64,000 nt of DNA from Chryseobacterium sp. FH1 (GTDB taxonomy: Bacteria; Bacteroidota; Bacteroidia; Flavobacteriales; Weeksellaceae): positions 1 to 64,000 of the forward strand of contig NZ_JPLZ01000009.1 of assembly GCF_000735135.1 (NCBI RefSeq). Reading direction: 5' to 3'. Position numbers and translations under genes: made by a program. Below the pieces are notes generated by a model that searched no databases, was not told the origin of the DNA, and saw only the letters and a program-made list of their open reading frames with translations. Below, in pieces: positions 17,758-26,891 of this stretch (positions are counted from its first letter, which is position 1; the number at the start of each line of letters is the position of its first letter).

Positions 17758-18345
17758 TTAATCTTCATCGTCTTCTTCGAAAACGTCGTTGTAGCCATCT
17801 TCTTCCTCATCATCGTTGTAGTCATCATCCTCATCTTCAAAACTGGAAGCTTTGAATTCAGATTCGAAATCTCCAAAATCATCATCCATCAACGGCATTG
17901 CAGAGTTTTTGCTTTTTCCATTGAGAGAAGAGCCAGTTTTGCTAGGCGCTTTCAAAGGAACATTTCCAAATCTGTAAACCGTGATTGGATAGTTGACCGC
18001 CGGCTTCTCATCTATGATTTCCAAAAGTTCACAGTAGAAATCCCAAAGCTCGATAAAACCGTATTGGAATCTCATCTTTTCGCCAACTGCAGGGAAACCT
18101 TCTGGCAAATACACATCCGACATTATCTCGCCGTCACCATCATCACTCATATCCTCCAAAGGAACTGCGCGACCTTCATTCCATTCATCATCTGAAAAAT
18201 AAAAAGAAGACAACTCCTCGCCAGGCAGACTGAACGCACTTTTGATGCCCAAATGCAGATTCCAAAGTGTTTGTTTCGCTTTGACTTCTACGTCTCGGAA
18301 AATCGTATCCTTGGCGTCTAGAATTACTCTTATCTTATAAACCAT
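17758..18345 (-). CDS. Plasmid pRiA4b ORF-3-like protein
   Basis: This 195-aa protein has the N-terminal MVYKIRVILDAK and WNLHLGIKSAF pattern of the pRiA4b ORF-3 (PF07929) family, over about the first 130 residues. A strongly acidic tail (about 150-195, mostly Asp/Glu) follows and is likely disordered. The family is often seen near mobile elements, but in Flavobacteriia it is a stable chromosomal gene of unknown role. No mobile-element signature is seen here. A TATATTTG -7 box lies about 40 bp upstream (18386-18393). Confidence 0.8.
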   Translation of the reverse strand: MVYKIRVILDAKDTIFRDVEVKAKQTLWNLHLGIKSAFSLPGEELSSFYFSDDEWNEGRAVPLEDMSDDGDGEIMSDVYLPEGFPAVGEKMRFQYGFIELWDFYCELLEIIDEKPAVNYPITVYRFGNVPLKAPSKTGSSLNGKSKNSAMPLMDDDFGDFESEFKASSFEDEDDDYNDDEEEDGYNDVFEEDDED

Positions 18346-18618
18346 TGTTGTTTTACTTTAACTTTTATTAGCTTGATTAATGTTGCAAATATAAAACAAA
18401 TGAAATTCCATAAAAATTTCTTGTAAATTTTTTTTCAAAAAATATTTTTATAAATTCAGCGATTCTGATGATGACTTTCACAAATTAATCTGAACCACAT
18501 AGATACATATAAAAATCTAAAAAATGCTTTTTGAAAAGATTAAATAGATCAATATTTAAGCTAGTTTAATCTTAATTTCCACTAAAAACTATGTGCCTAG
18601 TTTACGTTAAAATTCCAT

Positions 18619-19701
18619 TTACAAAATAGGCTTCGGTTTTTTGATTTTATCAATCGAGGATTTCTCCAATTTGAACTTGAATTTGGTTCCTGATAGATAA
18701 ACGCTTTCCACATTTATCGTTTGTTTATGAGCTTCCAAGATGTGTTTTACAATTGCAAGTCCAAGTCCGGATCCGCCATCTTTTCTATTTCTACTGGATT
18801 CTACACGGTAAAAACGTTCGAAGATTCTTGGCAGATTTTCCGGTTTGATTCCCATTCCGTTGTCCTCCACAGAAATGTGGATGCTTTTCGTGCCTTCTCT
18901 TGTCGAAACGATGATTTGCGCTTCTTCCCGGTTAGCATATTTCACAGCATTGGAAATCAGATTGATCAAAACCTGCGAAATTTTTTGCTTGTCTGCAAAC
19001 ACGAATAATTGAGATTGCGTGGTTTGCAATTGCATCGTCATCGATTCTCTTTCCGCTTCCAGATCCAAAAGATCAAAAACTTCCTGAATCAAATGATTGA
19101 TGTCAAAAGTGGTGTATTTTAGGTTGATCTGTCCGGATTCGAAACGATTGATCATATCCAGATCCTTTACGATATTCAATAATCGCTCTACAGAATTATC
19201 AATTCTTTGAAGGTATTTGTCTCGGATGTTGAGGTCTTCTACACCGCCATCACGAAGCGTTTCTATGTAACCTTGGATGGAGAAAAGTGGCGTTTTCAGT
19301 TCGTGTGATACGTTTCCGATGTATTCTTTTCGGTAATCTTCCATTTCCTTCATCATATCCATTTCGGCATTTCTCTGGTTCATCTCGTGCATCTTTTCGC
19401 CGAGCTCTTTGAAGCTGAGGTCTGTGTCGTAATCGTGGATGATGTCTTCTGGAAGGATGTTCGTGATTCGTCTGATTTGATTTTTGCTGTAGAAACTGAA
19501 CAAAAATTCCAGCACGAAATAATTGAGGATAAATAAAAAGCAAAGCGTGAGAATCAGAAAATAATTAAAATTTCTGGTTTTGAAATATATATCATCGGTA
19601 TAAACTTCAAATAGCAATACCACAAATCCCACAACAGCAACTAATAATAATGATGCCCCTGCAGATAACCAATTTATTTTTAACGAATTTCTAAATCTCA
19701 T
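18619..19701 (-). CDS. Two-component sensor histidine kinase, PhoR-like
   Basis: This 360-aa kinase has two membrane segments (about 13-34 and 46-68) enclosing a very short periplasmic loop, so it probably senses membrane or intracellular cues. The HisKA box has His133 in VSHELKTPL. The N box (LINLISNAVKYA), G1 (DNGMGI) and G2 (GSGLGLAIVK) complete the ATP-binding domain. It is encoded 31 bp downstream of the response regulator and is its obvious partner. Confidence 0.9.
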   Translation of the reverse strand: MRFRNSLKINWLSAGASLLLVAVVGFVVLLFEVYTDDIYFKTRNFNYFLILTLCFLFILNYFVLEFLFSFYSKNQIRRITNILPEDIIHDYDTDLSFKELGEKMHEMNQRNAEMDMMKEMEDYRKEYIGNVSHELKTPLFSIQGYIETLRDGGVEDLNIRDKYLQRIDNSVERLLNIVKDLDMINRFESGQINLKYTTFDINHLIQEVFDLLDLEAERESMTMQLQTTQSQLFVFADKQKISQVLINLISNAVKYANREEAQIIVSTREGTKSIHISVEDNGMGIKPENLPRIFERFYRVESSRNRKDGGSGLGLAIVKHILEAHKQTINVESVYLSGTKFKFKLEKSSIDKIKKPKPIL

Positions 19702-19732
19702 TTCAAAAAAAAGATTTTCTTTTCAGAAAATC

Positions 19733-20410
19733 TTATACTACTAATTTATATCCTATTCCCTTGAGTGTCTGTATGGTATTGATGCCCAATTTCTCTCTCA
19801 GTCTTCGGATGTGAACATCGATTGTTCTTTCCCCGACAATCACGTCGTTGCCCCAAACTCTTTCCAAAATTTCTTCTCTTTTGAAAACCTTTTCTGTGTT
19901 GGAAGCCAATAGATAAAGCAAATCAAATTCTTTCTTAGGAAGCAGAAACTCTTCTTTCGCTTTTGAAACTTTGAAGTTGTCTTTATCAATGATCAAGTCA
20001 CCGATTTCGATGTAATTGGAATTTTCCTGAGAATTGGCGCCCAATTGTAGCAGAGCGGCCACTTTGGAGATCAGAACTTTTGGTTTGATTAATTTCACAA
20101 TGTAATCATTTGCTCCAGCTTGATAACCAGCTAATTGGGAGAATTCCTCGCTTCTTGCAGATAAGAATACAATCAGCGTTTTTTGCAATTCTTTGATTTT
20201 GCGAAGGTCTTGGCAAGTTTCGATACCGTCTTTTTCCGGCATCATAACGTCTAATAAAATTAAATCTGGCAAAATCTCTTTTGCTTTTGCGATTCCTTCA
20301 TTACCGTTACCAGCGGTGAAAACCTGATAACCTTCTTTTTCCAAATTATAAGAGATGATTTCCAAGATGTCCTGTTCATCATCAATTAAAAGGATTTTTT
20401 TACGACTCAT
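19733..20410 (-). CDS. Response regulator, OmpR/PhoB family
   Basis: This 225-aa regulator has a receiver domain (1-120), with the acidic pair Asp10/Asp11, phosphoacceptor Asp54 in LLDVMMP and Lys106. A winged-helix DNA-binding domain (about 130-225, with RTIDVHIRRLREKLG) follows. It is the upstream gene of the pair with the histidine kinase. Unusually, the Pro that normally follows the conserved Lys is Leu107 (codon TTA). Which signal it answers cannot be told; PhoB-like function is only by overall resemblance. Confidence 0.9.
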   Translation of the reverse strand: MSRKKILLIDDEQDILEIISYNLEKEGYQVFTAGNGNEGIAKAKEILPDLILLDVMMPEKDGIETCQDLRKIKELQKTLIVFLSARSEEFSQLAGYQAGANDYIVKLIKPKVLISKVAALLQLGANSQENSNYIEIGDLIIDKDNFKVSKAKEEFLLPKKEFDLLYLLASNTEKVFKREEILERVWGNDVIVGERTIDVHIRRLREKLGINTIQTLKGIGYKLVV

Positions 20411-20428
20411 TTCGATTTATTAATATGT

Positions 20429-20463
20429 CAAAATTAAAAAAAATTGAACGCTATATGACCAAA
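20429..20463 (-). promoter_or_regulatory. Promoter of the two-component operon
   Basis: On the minus strand, TTTG (20463-20460), a 23-bp spacer and TAATTTTG (20436-20429) precede the ATG at 20410. The spacing is at the long end of the accepted range. Confidence 0.45.
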
Positions 20464-20587
20464 TGTTTAAAGTTCACACAAATTTAACATTTACAAAACA
20501 AATAATCGCACTTTTAGAAGAATTTTCAACATCAATATTCATCGATTTTTATAAGCAGTATTCGTTTTATTTTTGAGGAAATTAAGT

Positions 20588-20595
20588 TAAATTTG
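20588..20595 (+). promoter_or_regulatory. -7 box of glnS
   Basis: TAAATTTG matches TAnnTTTG and ends 18 bp before the ATG at 20614. The TTG inside this box at 20593 is therefore not a translation start. Confidence 0.5.
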
Positions 20596-20613
20596 CATCC
20601 TCACGTTCAAATT

Positions 20614-22287
20614 ATGGAAGAAGAAGATAAAAAATCACTCAATTTTATTGAGCAAATTATAGAAGACGATTTGGAAAACGGATTGGATGCGTCTAAGTTG
20701 CGTTTCAGATTTCCGCCGGAACCAAACGGTTATCTGCACATTGGTCATACAAAAGCAATTTGCATCAACTTCGGTTTGGGGCAGAAATATGGTGCGCCCG
20801 TTAACCTTCGTTTTGATGATACTAATCCGGCTAAAGAAGAGCAGGAATTTGTAGATTCCATCAAGGCTGATATCGATTGGTTGGGTTTCAAATATGATCA
20901 GGAATTGTACACTTCCGATTATTTTGAGCAATTGTATAATTGGGCTGTAGAACTCATCAAGCAAGGTAAAGCTTATGTGGATGAACAATCTTCGGAAGAC
21001 ATCACAGCACAAAGAAAAAATCCTTTTGAGGTTGGAGTTGAATCGCCTTTCCGCAATCGTCCAACAGAAGAAAGTCTGGAACTTTTCGAAAAAATGAAGA
21101 ACGGGGAATTCGAAGAAGGTGCAATGAGTTTGCGTGCAAAAATCGATATGGCTTCCCCGAATATGAATATGCGTGATCCTGTGATGTACAGAATCCTGAA
21201 AAAACCGCACCATAGAACCGGAGAGAAATGGAAAATCTATCCGATGTACGATTGGGCACATGGAGAATCTGATTATATCGAGCAAATCTCGCATTCTCTC
21301 TGTTCGTTAGAATTTGAAAATCACCGTCCGTTGTATGAATGGTATTTGGATCAAGTTTATGATAACGAAAGTGTTGCGCCAAAGCAGAGAGAATTTGCAA
21401 GGATGAACGTTTCTTACATGGTAACCTCCAAAAGAAAACTTCAAAGATTGGTTCAGGAGAATATCACCACAGGTTGGGATGATCCAAGAATGCCAACCAT
21501 TTCCGGATTGAGAAGAAAAGGTTACACACCGACTGCCATCAAAAATTTCATTGAAAAAGTGGGTGTTGCAAAACGTGAAAACTTGATTGACATTCAGTTA
21601 TTGGAATTCTGTGTAAGAGAAGACCTGAACAAAGTGGCAACTCGTGTAATGGCGGTTGTAAATCCTGTGAAACTGATCATCGAAAATTATCCGGAAGATA
21701 AAGAAGAATGGTTGGAAACGGAAAACAATCCGGAAGATGAAAACGCAGGAACAAGACAAGTGCCTTTCTCCAGAGAGATCTACATCGAAAGAGAAGATTT
21801 CAAAGAAGAAGCGGACAAAAAATTCTTCCGTCTGAAATTGGATGGCGAAGTGCGTTTGAAAGCTGGTTACATCATCAAAGCAGAACGTGTTGAGAAAGAT
21901 GCGAATGGCGAGATCACGACAATTTTTGCAACTTATGATGAAGATTCAAAATCGGGTAGTGGCACTGAGGCAAGTCTTAGAAAAGTGAAAGGAACGCTAC
22001 ACTGGGTTTCTGCAAAACACGCTTTGCCAATCGAGATCAGAACTTACGAAAGATTGTTTACTACAGAACAGCCGGATGCGGAGAAGGAAGTTGATTTCAT
22101 CCAGTTCATCAATCCTCAATCATTAAGAGTGACGCACGGATTCGCTGAACCAAGCTTGAAAGATGCCACTTTGGACGACCATTTCCAGTTCCAAAGAATT
22201 GGTTACTATATGAAAGATAGAGATTCTTCTGATGAGACTTTGGTGTTCAATAGAACGGTGACTTTGAAGGATGGTTACAAACCTTAA
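20614..22287 (+). CDS. glnS: Glutaminyl-tRNA synthetase
   Basis: This class I synthetase (557 aa from this start) charges tRNA-Gln. Visible signs are the PPEPNGYLHIGH stretch with the HIGH motif, the RFDDTNP segment (a GlnRS/GluRS feature), the VTSKRKL loop corresponding to KMSKS, and a C-terminal anticodon-binding beta-barrel. A GlnRS identity, not GluRS, is supported by the DWAHGESDYIE stretch. The ATG at 20614 is chosen over the in-frame TTG at 20593, which lies within the promoter -7 box. A terminator follows. Confidence 0.95.
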   Translation: MEEEDKKSLNFIEQIIEDDLENGLDASKLRFRFPPEPNGYLHIGHTKAICINFGLGQKYGAPVNLRFDDTNPAKEEQEFVDSIKADIDWLGFKYDQELYTSDYFEQLYNWAVELIKQGKAYVDEQSSEDITAQRKNPFEVGVESPFRNRPTEESLELFEKMKNGEFEEGAMSLRAKIDMASPNMNMRDPVMYRILKKPHHRTGEKWKIYPMYDWAHGESDYIEQISHSLCSLEFENHRPLYEWYLDQVYDNESVAPKQREFARMNVSYMVTSKRKLQRLVQENITTGWDDPRMPTISGLRRKGYTPTAIKNFIEKVGVAKRENLIDIQLLEFCVREDLNKVATRVMAVVNPVKLIIENYPEDKEEWLETENNPEDENAGTRQVPFSREIYIEREDFKEEADKKFFRLKLDGEVRLKAGYIIKAERVEKDANGEITTIFATYDEDSKSGSGTEASLRKVKGTLHWVSAKHALPIEIRTYERLFTTEQPDAEKEVDFIQFINPQSLRVTHGFAEPSLKDATLDDHFQFQRIGYYMKDRDSSDETLVFNRTVTLKDGYKP

Positions 22288-22345
22288 AATTGTAAGAAGT
22301 ACACTGTAAAATGTATAAAGTTTATTTTAAATAAATAATTAATTG

Positions 22346-22369
22346 AAAATCAGGCGTTTGTCTGATTTT
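22346..22369 (+). terminator. Terminator of glnS
   Basis: Arms aaaatcaggc / gtctgatttt (one G-T) with a 4-nt loop and a long T run. Confidence 0.8.
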
Positions 22370-22431
22370 TTTTGTTTTTGATGTAATAGAGTTGTTGTGA
22401 GCTTTGTCTAATCTCAAGAATAAGCTCTACT

Positions 22432-24849
22432 ATGAAAACTAAACTTGGCATTCTTACATTAATTCTTTTTTTCGGACAGATTTCTGCTCAAAAAGTAATC
22501 GCTTCAGACAGCATTGTAAGACGAATGATGAATGCTGTACGTACCGATAAATCTATAAAAATCGATGGAATCATAGACGAGGAAGCTTGGGCAACGGCAA
22601 GCATTGCGAACCAATTTATAGAATTTCAGCCAGCGAATGGAAAACCCGAATCGGAAAATCAAAAAAGTATAGTGAGGGTTTTGTACGACGACACTGGAAT
22701 CTACATCGGCGCAACGCTTTATGATAATGAACCTGACAAAATTGCTAAGCAATTGACAGAAAGAGATGTTATTAATAATGATGATTTTTTCGGCGTTTTC
22801 GTCAATGGTTATAACGATAAACAGCAGAGTTACGAATTTATCGTTACTGCAGCCGGCGTTCAGTTTGATGCAAAAGCAACCAACGACAATGGGGAAGATG
22901 AAACTTGGAACGGAATCTGGTACAGCGCAGTGAAAATCACAGATGAAGGGTGGAATGTTGAAATGAAAATTCCCTATTTCGAACTGAGATTTCCAAAAGA
23001 CAATATTCAAAAATGGGGTGTTAATTTCTTCCGAAATATTCAACGACAACGCAAAAAAATCGCTTGGAATCACATCGATAATACGAAAGGAAGCTCCACG
23101 CTTTACGACGGAATTCTCAACGGGATTGAAAATGTAAGAACCCCAACCAGACTTTCTTTCACGCCATATTTTTCAACTTATGTCAACAATTTTGATGGTA
23201 AAACCGAGATGAATGTCAATGGTGGAATGGATTTGAAATACGGAATCAATGACGCTTTCACATTCGATATGACTTTGGTTCCGGATTTTGGTCAGGCGAA
23301 TTTTGATAATTCGATTTTAAATTTAACACCATTCGAACAACAATTTTCCGAGCAACGTTCATTTTTTATGGAAGGCACGGAACTTTTTAGCAAAGGTGAT
23401 ATGTTTTATTCGCGAAGAGTTGGCGGAAGTCCGTCCGTTTATCCGAACGTCAGCGAAAATGAAACCATGACAGACTATCCCGGAAAAGTGAAATTATTCA
23501 ACGCTTTCAAAATTTCTGGAAGAACTAAGAAAGGTTTGGGAATTGGAATCTTCAATGGTGTGACAGAGAAAATGGAAGCGACGATCCAAGATAATATGAC
23601 TGGACAAACAAGAAAAGAAACCGTTGAACCTTGGACCAATTATAATGTTTTGGTTTTCGATCAGAGATTTGGAGGGAATTCTTCCATCACTTTGGTAAAC
23701 ACAAGCACAATGAGAATGGGGAATTTTCGTGATGCCAACGCGACGGGATTACTTTGGAATATCGCCAACAAAAAGAATACTTACAATTATTATGGAAACC
23801 TGAAGGGAAGTTGGGTAAAAGAAAACGGAACTACTTTTGGAGCGCGTGGAAGTATTGGTTTGGGGAAATTTTCAGGAAATCATCGTTTCGAAGTCAATGC
23901 CAATGCTGTAGATAAAAATTGGGACATCAATGATTTGGGATTCTCAACACTTACAAATTATGGAAATCACAACGCTTGGTACGGTTACAGAATTCTCCAA
24001 CCAAAAGGAAAACTCAACAATATGTATCTGAATTTCAATCTGAATTATTATCACAGATTGGAACCATTTCTGAATCAAAAATTAATTTTTAACAACAATA
24101 ATTCATTCACAAACAAAAAGTTCCAAAGCTTCGGAGGTGGAGTAGAGTTCACGCCGTACGGAGAAAAAGATATCTATGAGCCTCGAATTTTCGGAAAGCA
24201 TCTCAATGTTCCAGGTTATTTTGACAGTTGGTTATTTTTCGAAAGTGACAGCCGAAAGAAGCTTCAATACAATGTATCCATCGATTATTATGCTTACGAC
24301 CAAAAGGGCAGAAATCAGGTGATTCCGTCATTGTATCTGCGATATAGAGCGTCCGACAAACTGAATCTCATTTGGAAATTCAATCCGGTATTTAGTAATA
24401 ACGAAGTTGGTTTTGCGGGAAGAGATGGCAATCAGATTTATATGGGAAGACGTCAGCGAAATACTTATGAAAACTCGGTGACGGGACAATATACTTTCAA
24501 CAACAAAATGGCGCTGTCACTGGCTTTTCGTCATTATTTTTCCGATGTCACTTACAAACAATTTTACAGTTTGGAAAACGATGGAAGCCTGAACGAGAAC
24601 ACAATCTACAATCCAAATCTCGCTGGAACCTACAATTCTTGGAATGTGGATTTGCGCTATTCGTGGTGGTTTGCGCCGGGAAGTCAGCTGACTTTGTTGT
24701 ACAGAAATGCGACCAGTAACTATCTGGAAGTTTCAAGAATGCGATTCAAAAATAATTTCAACGAACTTTTTGATACGCCGATGATCAACAATATTTCGCT
24801 TCGCATTACATATTTCCTCGATTACAACAGGATCAAGAATTGGTTTTAA
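22432..24849 (+). CDS. DUF5916 protein: CBM9-like domain plus outer-membrane barrel-like region
   Basis: This 805-aa exported protein has a signal peptide (about 1-19). A carbohydrate-binding family 9-like module follows (about 35-230, starting IKIDGIIDEEAW, a hallmark of that fold). The long C-terminal part (about 240-805) is rich in alternating hydrophobic/polar strands and ends in an aromatic-rich LRITYFLDYNRIKNWF stretch, as expected for an outer-membrane beta-barrel. DUF5916 proteins are widespread in Bacteroidota and their function is unknown. It stands alone, with no SusC/D or protease genes nearby. Confidence 0.85.
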   Translation: MKTKLGILTLILFFGQISAQKVIASDSIVRRMMNAVRTDKSIKIDGIIDEEAWATASIANQFIEFQPANGKPESENQKSIVRVLYDDTGIYIGATLYDNEPDKIAKQLTERDVINNDDFFGVFVNGYNDKQQSYEFIVTAAGVQFDAKATNDNGEDETWNGIWYSAVKITDEGWNVEMKIPYFELRFPKDNIQKWGVNFFRNIQRQRKKIAWNHIDNTKGSSTLYDGILNGIENVRTPTRLSFTPYFSTYVNNFDGKTEMNVNGGMDLKYGINDAFTFDMTLVPDFGQANFDNSILNLTPFEQQFSEQRSFFMEGTELFSKGDMFYSRRVGGSPSVYPNVSENETMTDYPGKVKLFNAFKISGRTKKGLGIGIFNGVTEKMEATIQDNMTGQTRKETVEPWTNYNVLVFDQRFGGNSSITLVNTSTMRMGNFRDANATGLLWNIANKKNTYNYYGNLKGSWVKENGTTFGARGSIGLGKFSGNHRFEVNANAVDKNWDINDLGFSTLTNYGNHNAWYGYRILQPKGKLNNMYLNFNLNYYHRLEPFLNQKLIFNNNNSFTNKKFQSFGGGVEFTPYGEKDIYEPRIFGKHLNVPGYFDSWLFFESDSRKKLQYNVSIDYYAYDQKGRNQVIPSLYLRYRASDKLNLIWKFNPVFSNNEVGFAGRDGNQIYMGRRQRNTYENSVTGQYTFNNKMALSLAFRHYFSDVTYKQFYSLENDGSLNENTIYNPNLAGTYNSWNVDLRYSWWFAPGSQLTLLYRNATSNYLEVSRMRFKNNFNELFDTPMINNISLRITYFLDYNRIKNWF

Positions 24850-25044
24850 GATTTTGGGCAACTCTTTCCGCTTCCATTTCCAGTTGTCACTTTGAGGCTC
24901 GAAGAGTCCAAACAAGTCGGACTGCAAATTAAAAATATATTTTACATTTTGTCATACAAATAGACTATTTCGTATTTATTATTAACCCAATTTAAACAAT
25001 AGTTTAATTTAATAATACCATTCGATATTTTAAATCCACAAAAC

Positions 25045-25075
25045 TTGGCTTTCCATTTTAAAATAAAGACTTTTG
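25045..25075 (+). promoter_or_regulatory. Putative promoter of the MFS exporter gene
   Basis: TTG (25045-25047), a 20-bp spacer, then GACTTTTG (25068-25075), one base off TAnnTTTG. The box ends 4 bp before the ATG, so the transcript would be nearly leaderless. Confidence 0.35.
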
Positions 25076-25079
25076 CAAA

Positions 25080-26231
25080 ATGGATAAGAGAATACTTCCG
25101 CTGACACTTGGCGGATTGGCAATTGGGACTACAGAATTTGTAATCATGGCACTTTTGCCCGACGTAGCAAAATCTTTGAACATCTCGATTCCCCAAGCTG
25201 GACATTTTATTTCTTCTTATGCAGCGGGTGTAGTCGTTGGCGCACCGATCTTGGTTGCTTATGCAGCGAAGTTTCCGCCGAAAAGAATCTTGATTTTCCT
25301 GATGATTGCCTTCACCATCTTCAACGGATTGTCGGCTTTGTCCAATGATTATTACACGATGATGATCCTGAGATTCCTATCTGGATTACCTCACGGTGCG
25401 TTTTTCGGTGTCGGGATTGTGGTTTCATCACGATTGGCAAAACCTGGAAAGCAGGCGCAAAGTATTGCAATGATGTTTGCTGGACTCACGCTTGCTAATC
25501 TCGCAATGGTTCCATTTGTCACTTGGCTCGGACATCAGCTCTCGTGGCGATATGCTTTTGGCGTCGTTTCTTTGATAGGATTGGTCACGATTCTTGCGCT
25601 TAAATTTCTGCTTCCTTATATGAACAGTCTGCGAACTGTCGGTTTGAAAGATGAGTTGGAGTTTTTCAAAACCATCAAAGCTTGGCACATCATTTCGATT
25701 TCGGCGATTGGATTTGGTGGTTTGTTTGCATGGTTCAGTTATATCACACCTTTGATGACCAATGTTTCAAAATTTCCAACAGATTCCATCGCTTACATTA
25801 TGGTTTTGGCAGGTTCCGGAATGGTTGTAGGTAATTTTTTAGGTGGCATTATGTCAGACAAAATGCGACCAGCTTTAGCAGCCGCTATTCTTTTTACAGC
25901 AATGGTTTTAGCTTTGATCTGTGTCTTTTTCTTCTCAGAAAACAAAATCATTTCTTTGGTTCTCACCTTTGTTTGTGGGGTTTTGTCGATGTCTGTCGGA
26001 ACGCCGATCAACATCATTATGTTGCGAACTGCCAAAAATTCTGAAATGATGGCCGCGGCAATTATGCAGGCCGCTTTCAATATTGCGAATTCTCTTGGTG
26101 CATTTTTCGGTGGATTGCCTTTGGAATTTGGATTGACTTACAATTATCCATCGTTGGTTGGCGCAGGATTATCTATTATAGGATTAATTCTGTGTCTTGG
26201 ATTTATGAGAAAATATAAAGCAGTTATTTAG
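25080..26231 (+). CDS. MFS transporter, AraJ/purine-efflux type
   Basis: This 383-aa protein has about twelve predicted membrane segments. The opening LPLTLGGLAIGTTEFVIMALLPDVA is typical of the DHA1 drug/sugar/nucleoside efflux group (AraJ, PbuE, SotB). A conserved Arg/Gly-rich loop between segments 2 and 3 (AKFPPKRILIF) and the RFLSGLPHGAFFG stretch in segment 4 also fit. The substrate cannot be told. It is a single-gene unit ending at a bidirectional hairpin shared with the AlkB-like gene. Confidence 0.85.
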   Translation: MDKRILPLTLGGLAIGTTEFVIMALLPDVAKSLNISIPQAGHFISSYAAGVVVGAPILVAYAAKFPPKRILIFLMIAFTIFNGLSALSNDYYTMMILRFLSGLPHGAFFGVGIVVSSRLAKPGKQAQSIAMMFAGLTLANLAMVPFVTWLGHQLSWRYAFGVVSLIGLVTILALKFLLPYMNSLRTVGLKDELEFFKTIKAWHIISISAIGFGGLFAWFSYITPLMTNVSKFPTDSIAYIMVLAGSGMVVGNFLGGIMSDKMRPALAAAILFTAMVLALICVFFFSENKIISLVLTFVCGVLSMSVGTPINIIMLRTAKNSEMMAAAIMQAAFNIANSLGAFFGGLPLEFGLTYNYPSLVGAGLSIIGLILCLGFMRKYKAVI

Positions 26232-26235
26232 ATTC

Positions 26236-26281
26236 AAAATTAAAATTCTCCCTTTAGGGTTGGGGAAATAATTTTAATTTT
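26236..26281. terminator. Bidirectional hairpin overlapping the AlkB-like stop codon
   Basis: Perfect 12-bp outer arms aaaattaaaatt (26236-26247) and aattttaatttt (26270-26281) enclose an inner CTCCC/GGGG pairing. It separates two convergent genes and overlaps the last codons of the minus-strand gene. Confidence 0.65.
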
Positions 26282-26891
26282 TTGATTTATCAATCGTTCG
26301 GAAAGTCAAGCTGATCCTCGGTTTAATGATTCTCGTGGTCGTTGGCAATCGGTGAAGCCAGAATTTTTGAGTTGTATCTTTCATCATCAAGAGACTTCCG
26401 TTTTCCAAGATTAATGAAACTAGTTCTTTCGTGGTTTTATGTTTGAAATTGAATTTGCGTTCAGCTCCAAAACTGACCGAACTGATAGCACCATTTTCCT
26501 TCAAATCTTTTTCACCATCACTGTGATAGGCCATTCCTTCTGAACCATCGTGATATAGATTAAGTAAGCAGGAATTGAAGTTTTCGCCACTTACAGATTC
26601 TATTTTTTCTTTGATTTCCAATAATGTTTTATTCCACGTTAAAGCGGTTTTTGTTCGTCCGGAATAAGTGTAACTGAATGGCTCGTTTCCGTACCAAGCG
26701 ACTTTTCGTTTGGTCTCGATGAGTTTTCCGAAGATGACGGCTTCATCACTTTTCCATTCTATCTCGGTCATTAGTTTGTTGAAATAATCGTTCGCTTCTT
26801 CCTCAGAAAAAACTTTTCCGTAGTAAGAAGTCACCCCGTCGTAAGGTAAAATATTTTCTATTAATTGAAATTGGTCGTCGAAAAGGCCCAT
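26274..26891 (-). CDS. AlkB-like 2-oxoglutarate/Fe(II) dioxygenase
   Basis: This 205-aa enzyme is of the AlkB superfamily, which removes alkyl groups from damaged nucleic acid bases. The iron triad is His123 and Asp125 in YHSDGEKD and His180 in WLHRLP. The 2-oxoglutarate-binding Arg192 and Arg198 lie in PRISLTFR. NLYHDGSEGMAYHSD is close to the ALKBH2/3-like bacterial group, so DNA repair is likely. Its ATG shares a base with the stop of the upstream lipoprotein gene (TAATG), so the two are co-translated. Confidence 0.9.
   Translation of the reverse strand: MGLFDDQFQLIENILPYDGVTSYYGKVFSEEEANDYFNKLMTEIEWKSDEAVIFGKLIETKRKVAWYGNEPFSYTYSGRTKTALTWNKTLLEIKEKIESVSGENFNSCLLNLYHDGSEGMAYHSDGEKDLKENGAISSVSFGAERKFNFKHKTTKELVSLILENGSLLMMKDTTQKFWLHRLPTTTRIIKPRISLTFRTIDKSKN

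Noticed and set aside
17758..18345. pRiA4b ORF-3-like gene as evidence of a plasmid or transposon insertion
   Set aside because: No transposase, direct repeats or composition shift surround it; the family is common on flavobacterial chromosomes.
20635..21294. 219-codon open frame antisense to glnS
   Set aside because: It overlaps a certain tRNA synthetase gene on the other strand.
24850..25079. Short 5-bp inverted repeat near agtcc/ggact after the DUF5916 gene
   Set aside because: Arms are too short and there is no T run; chance occurrence is likely.
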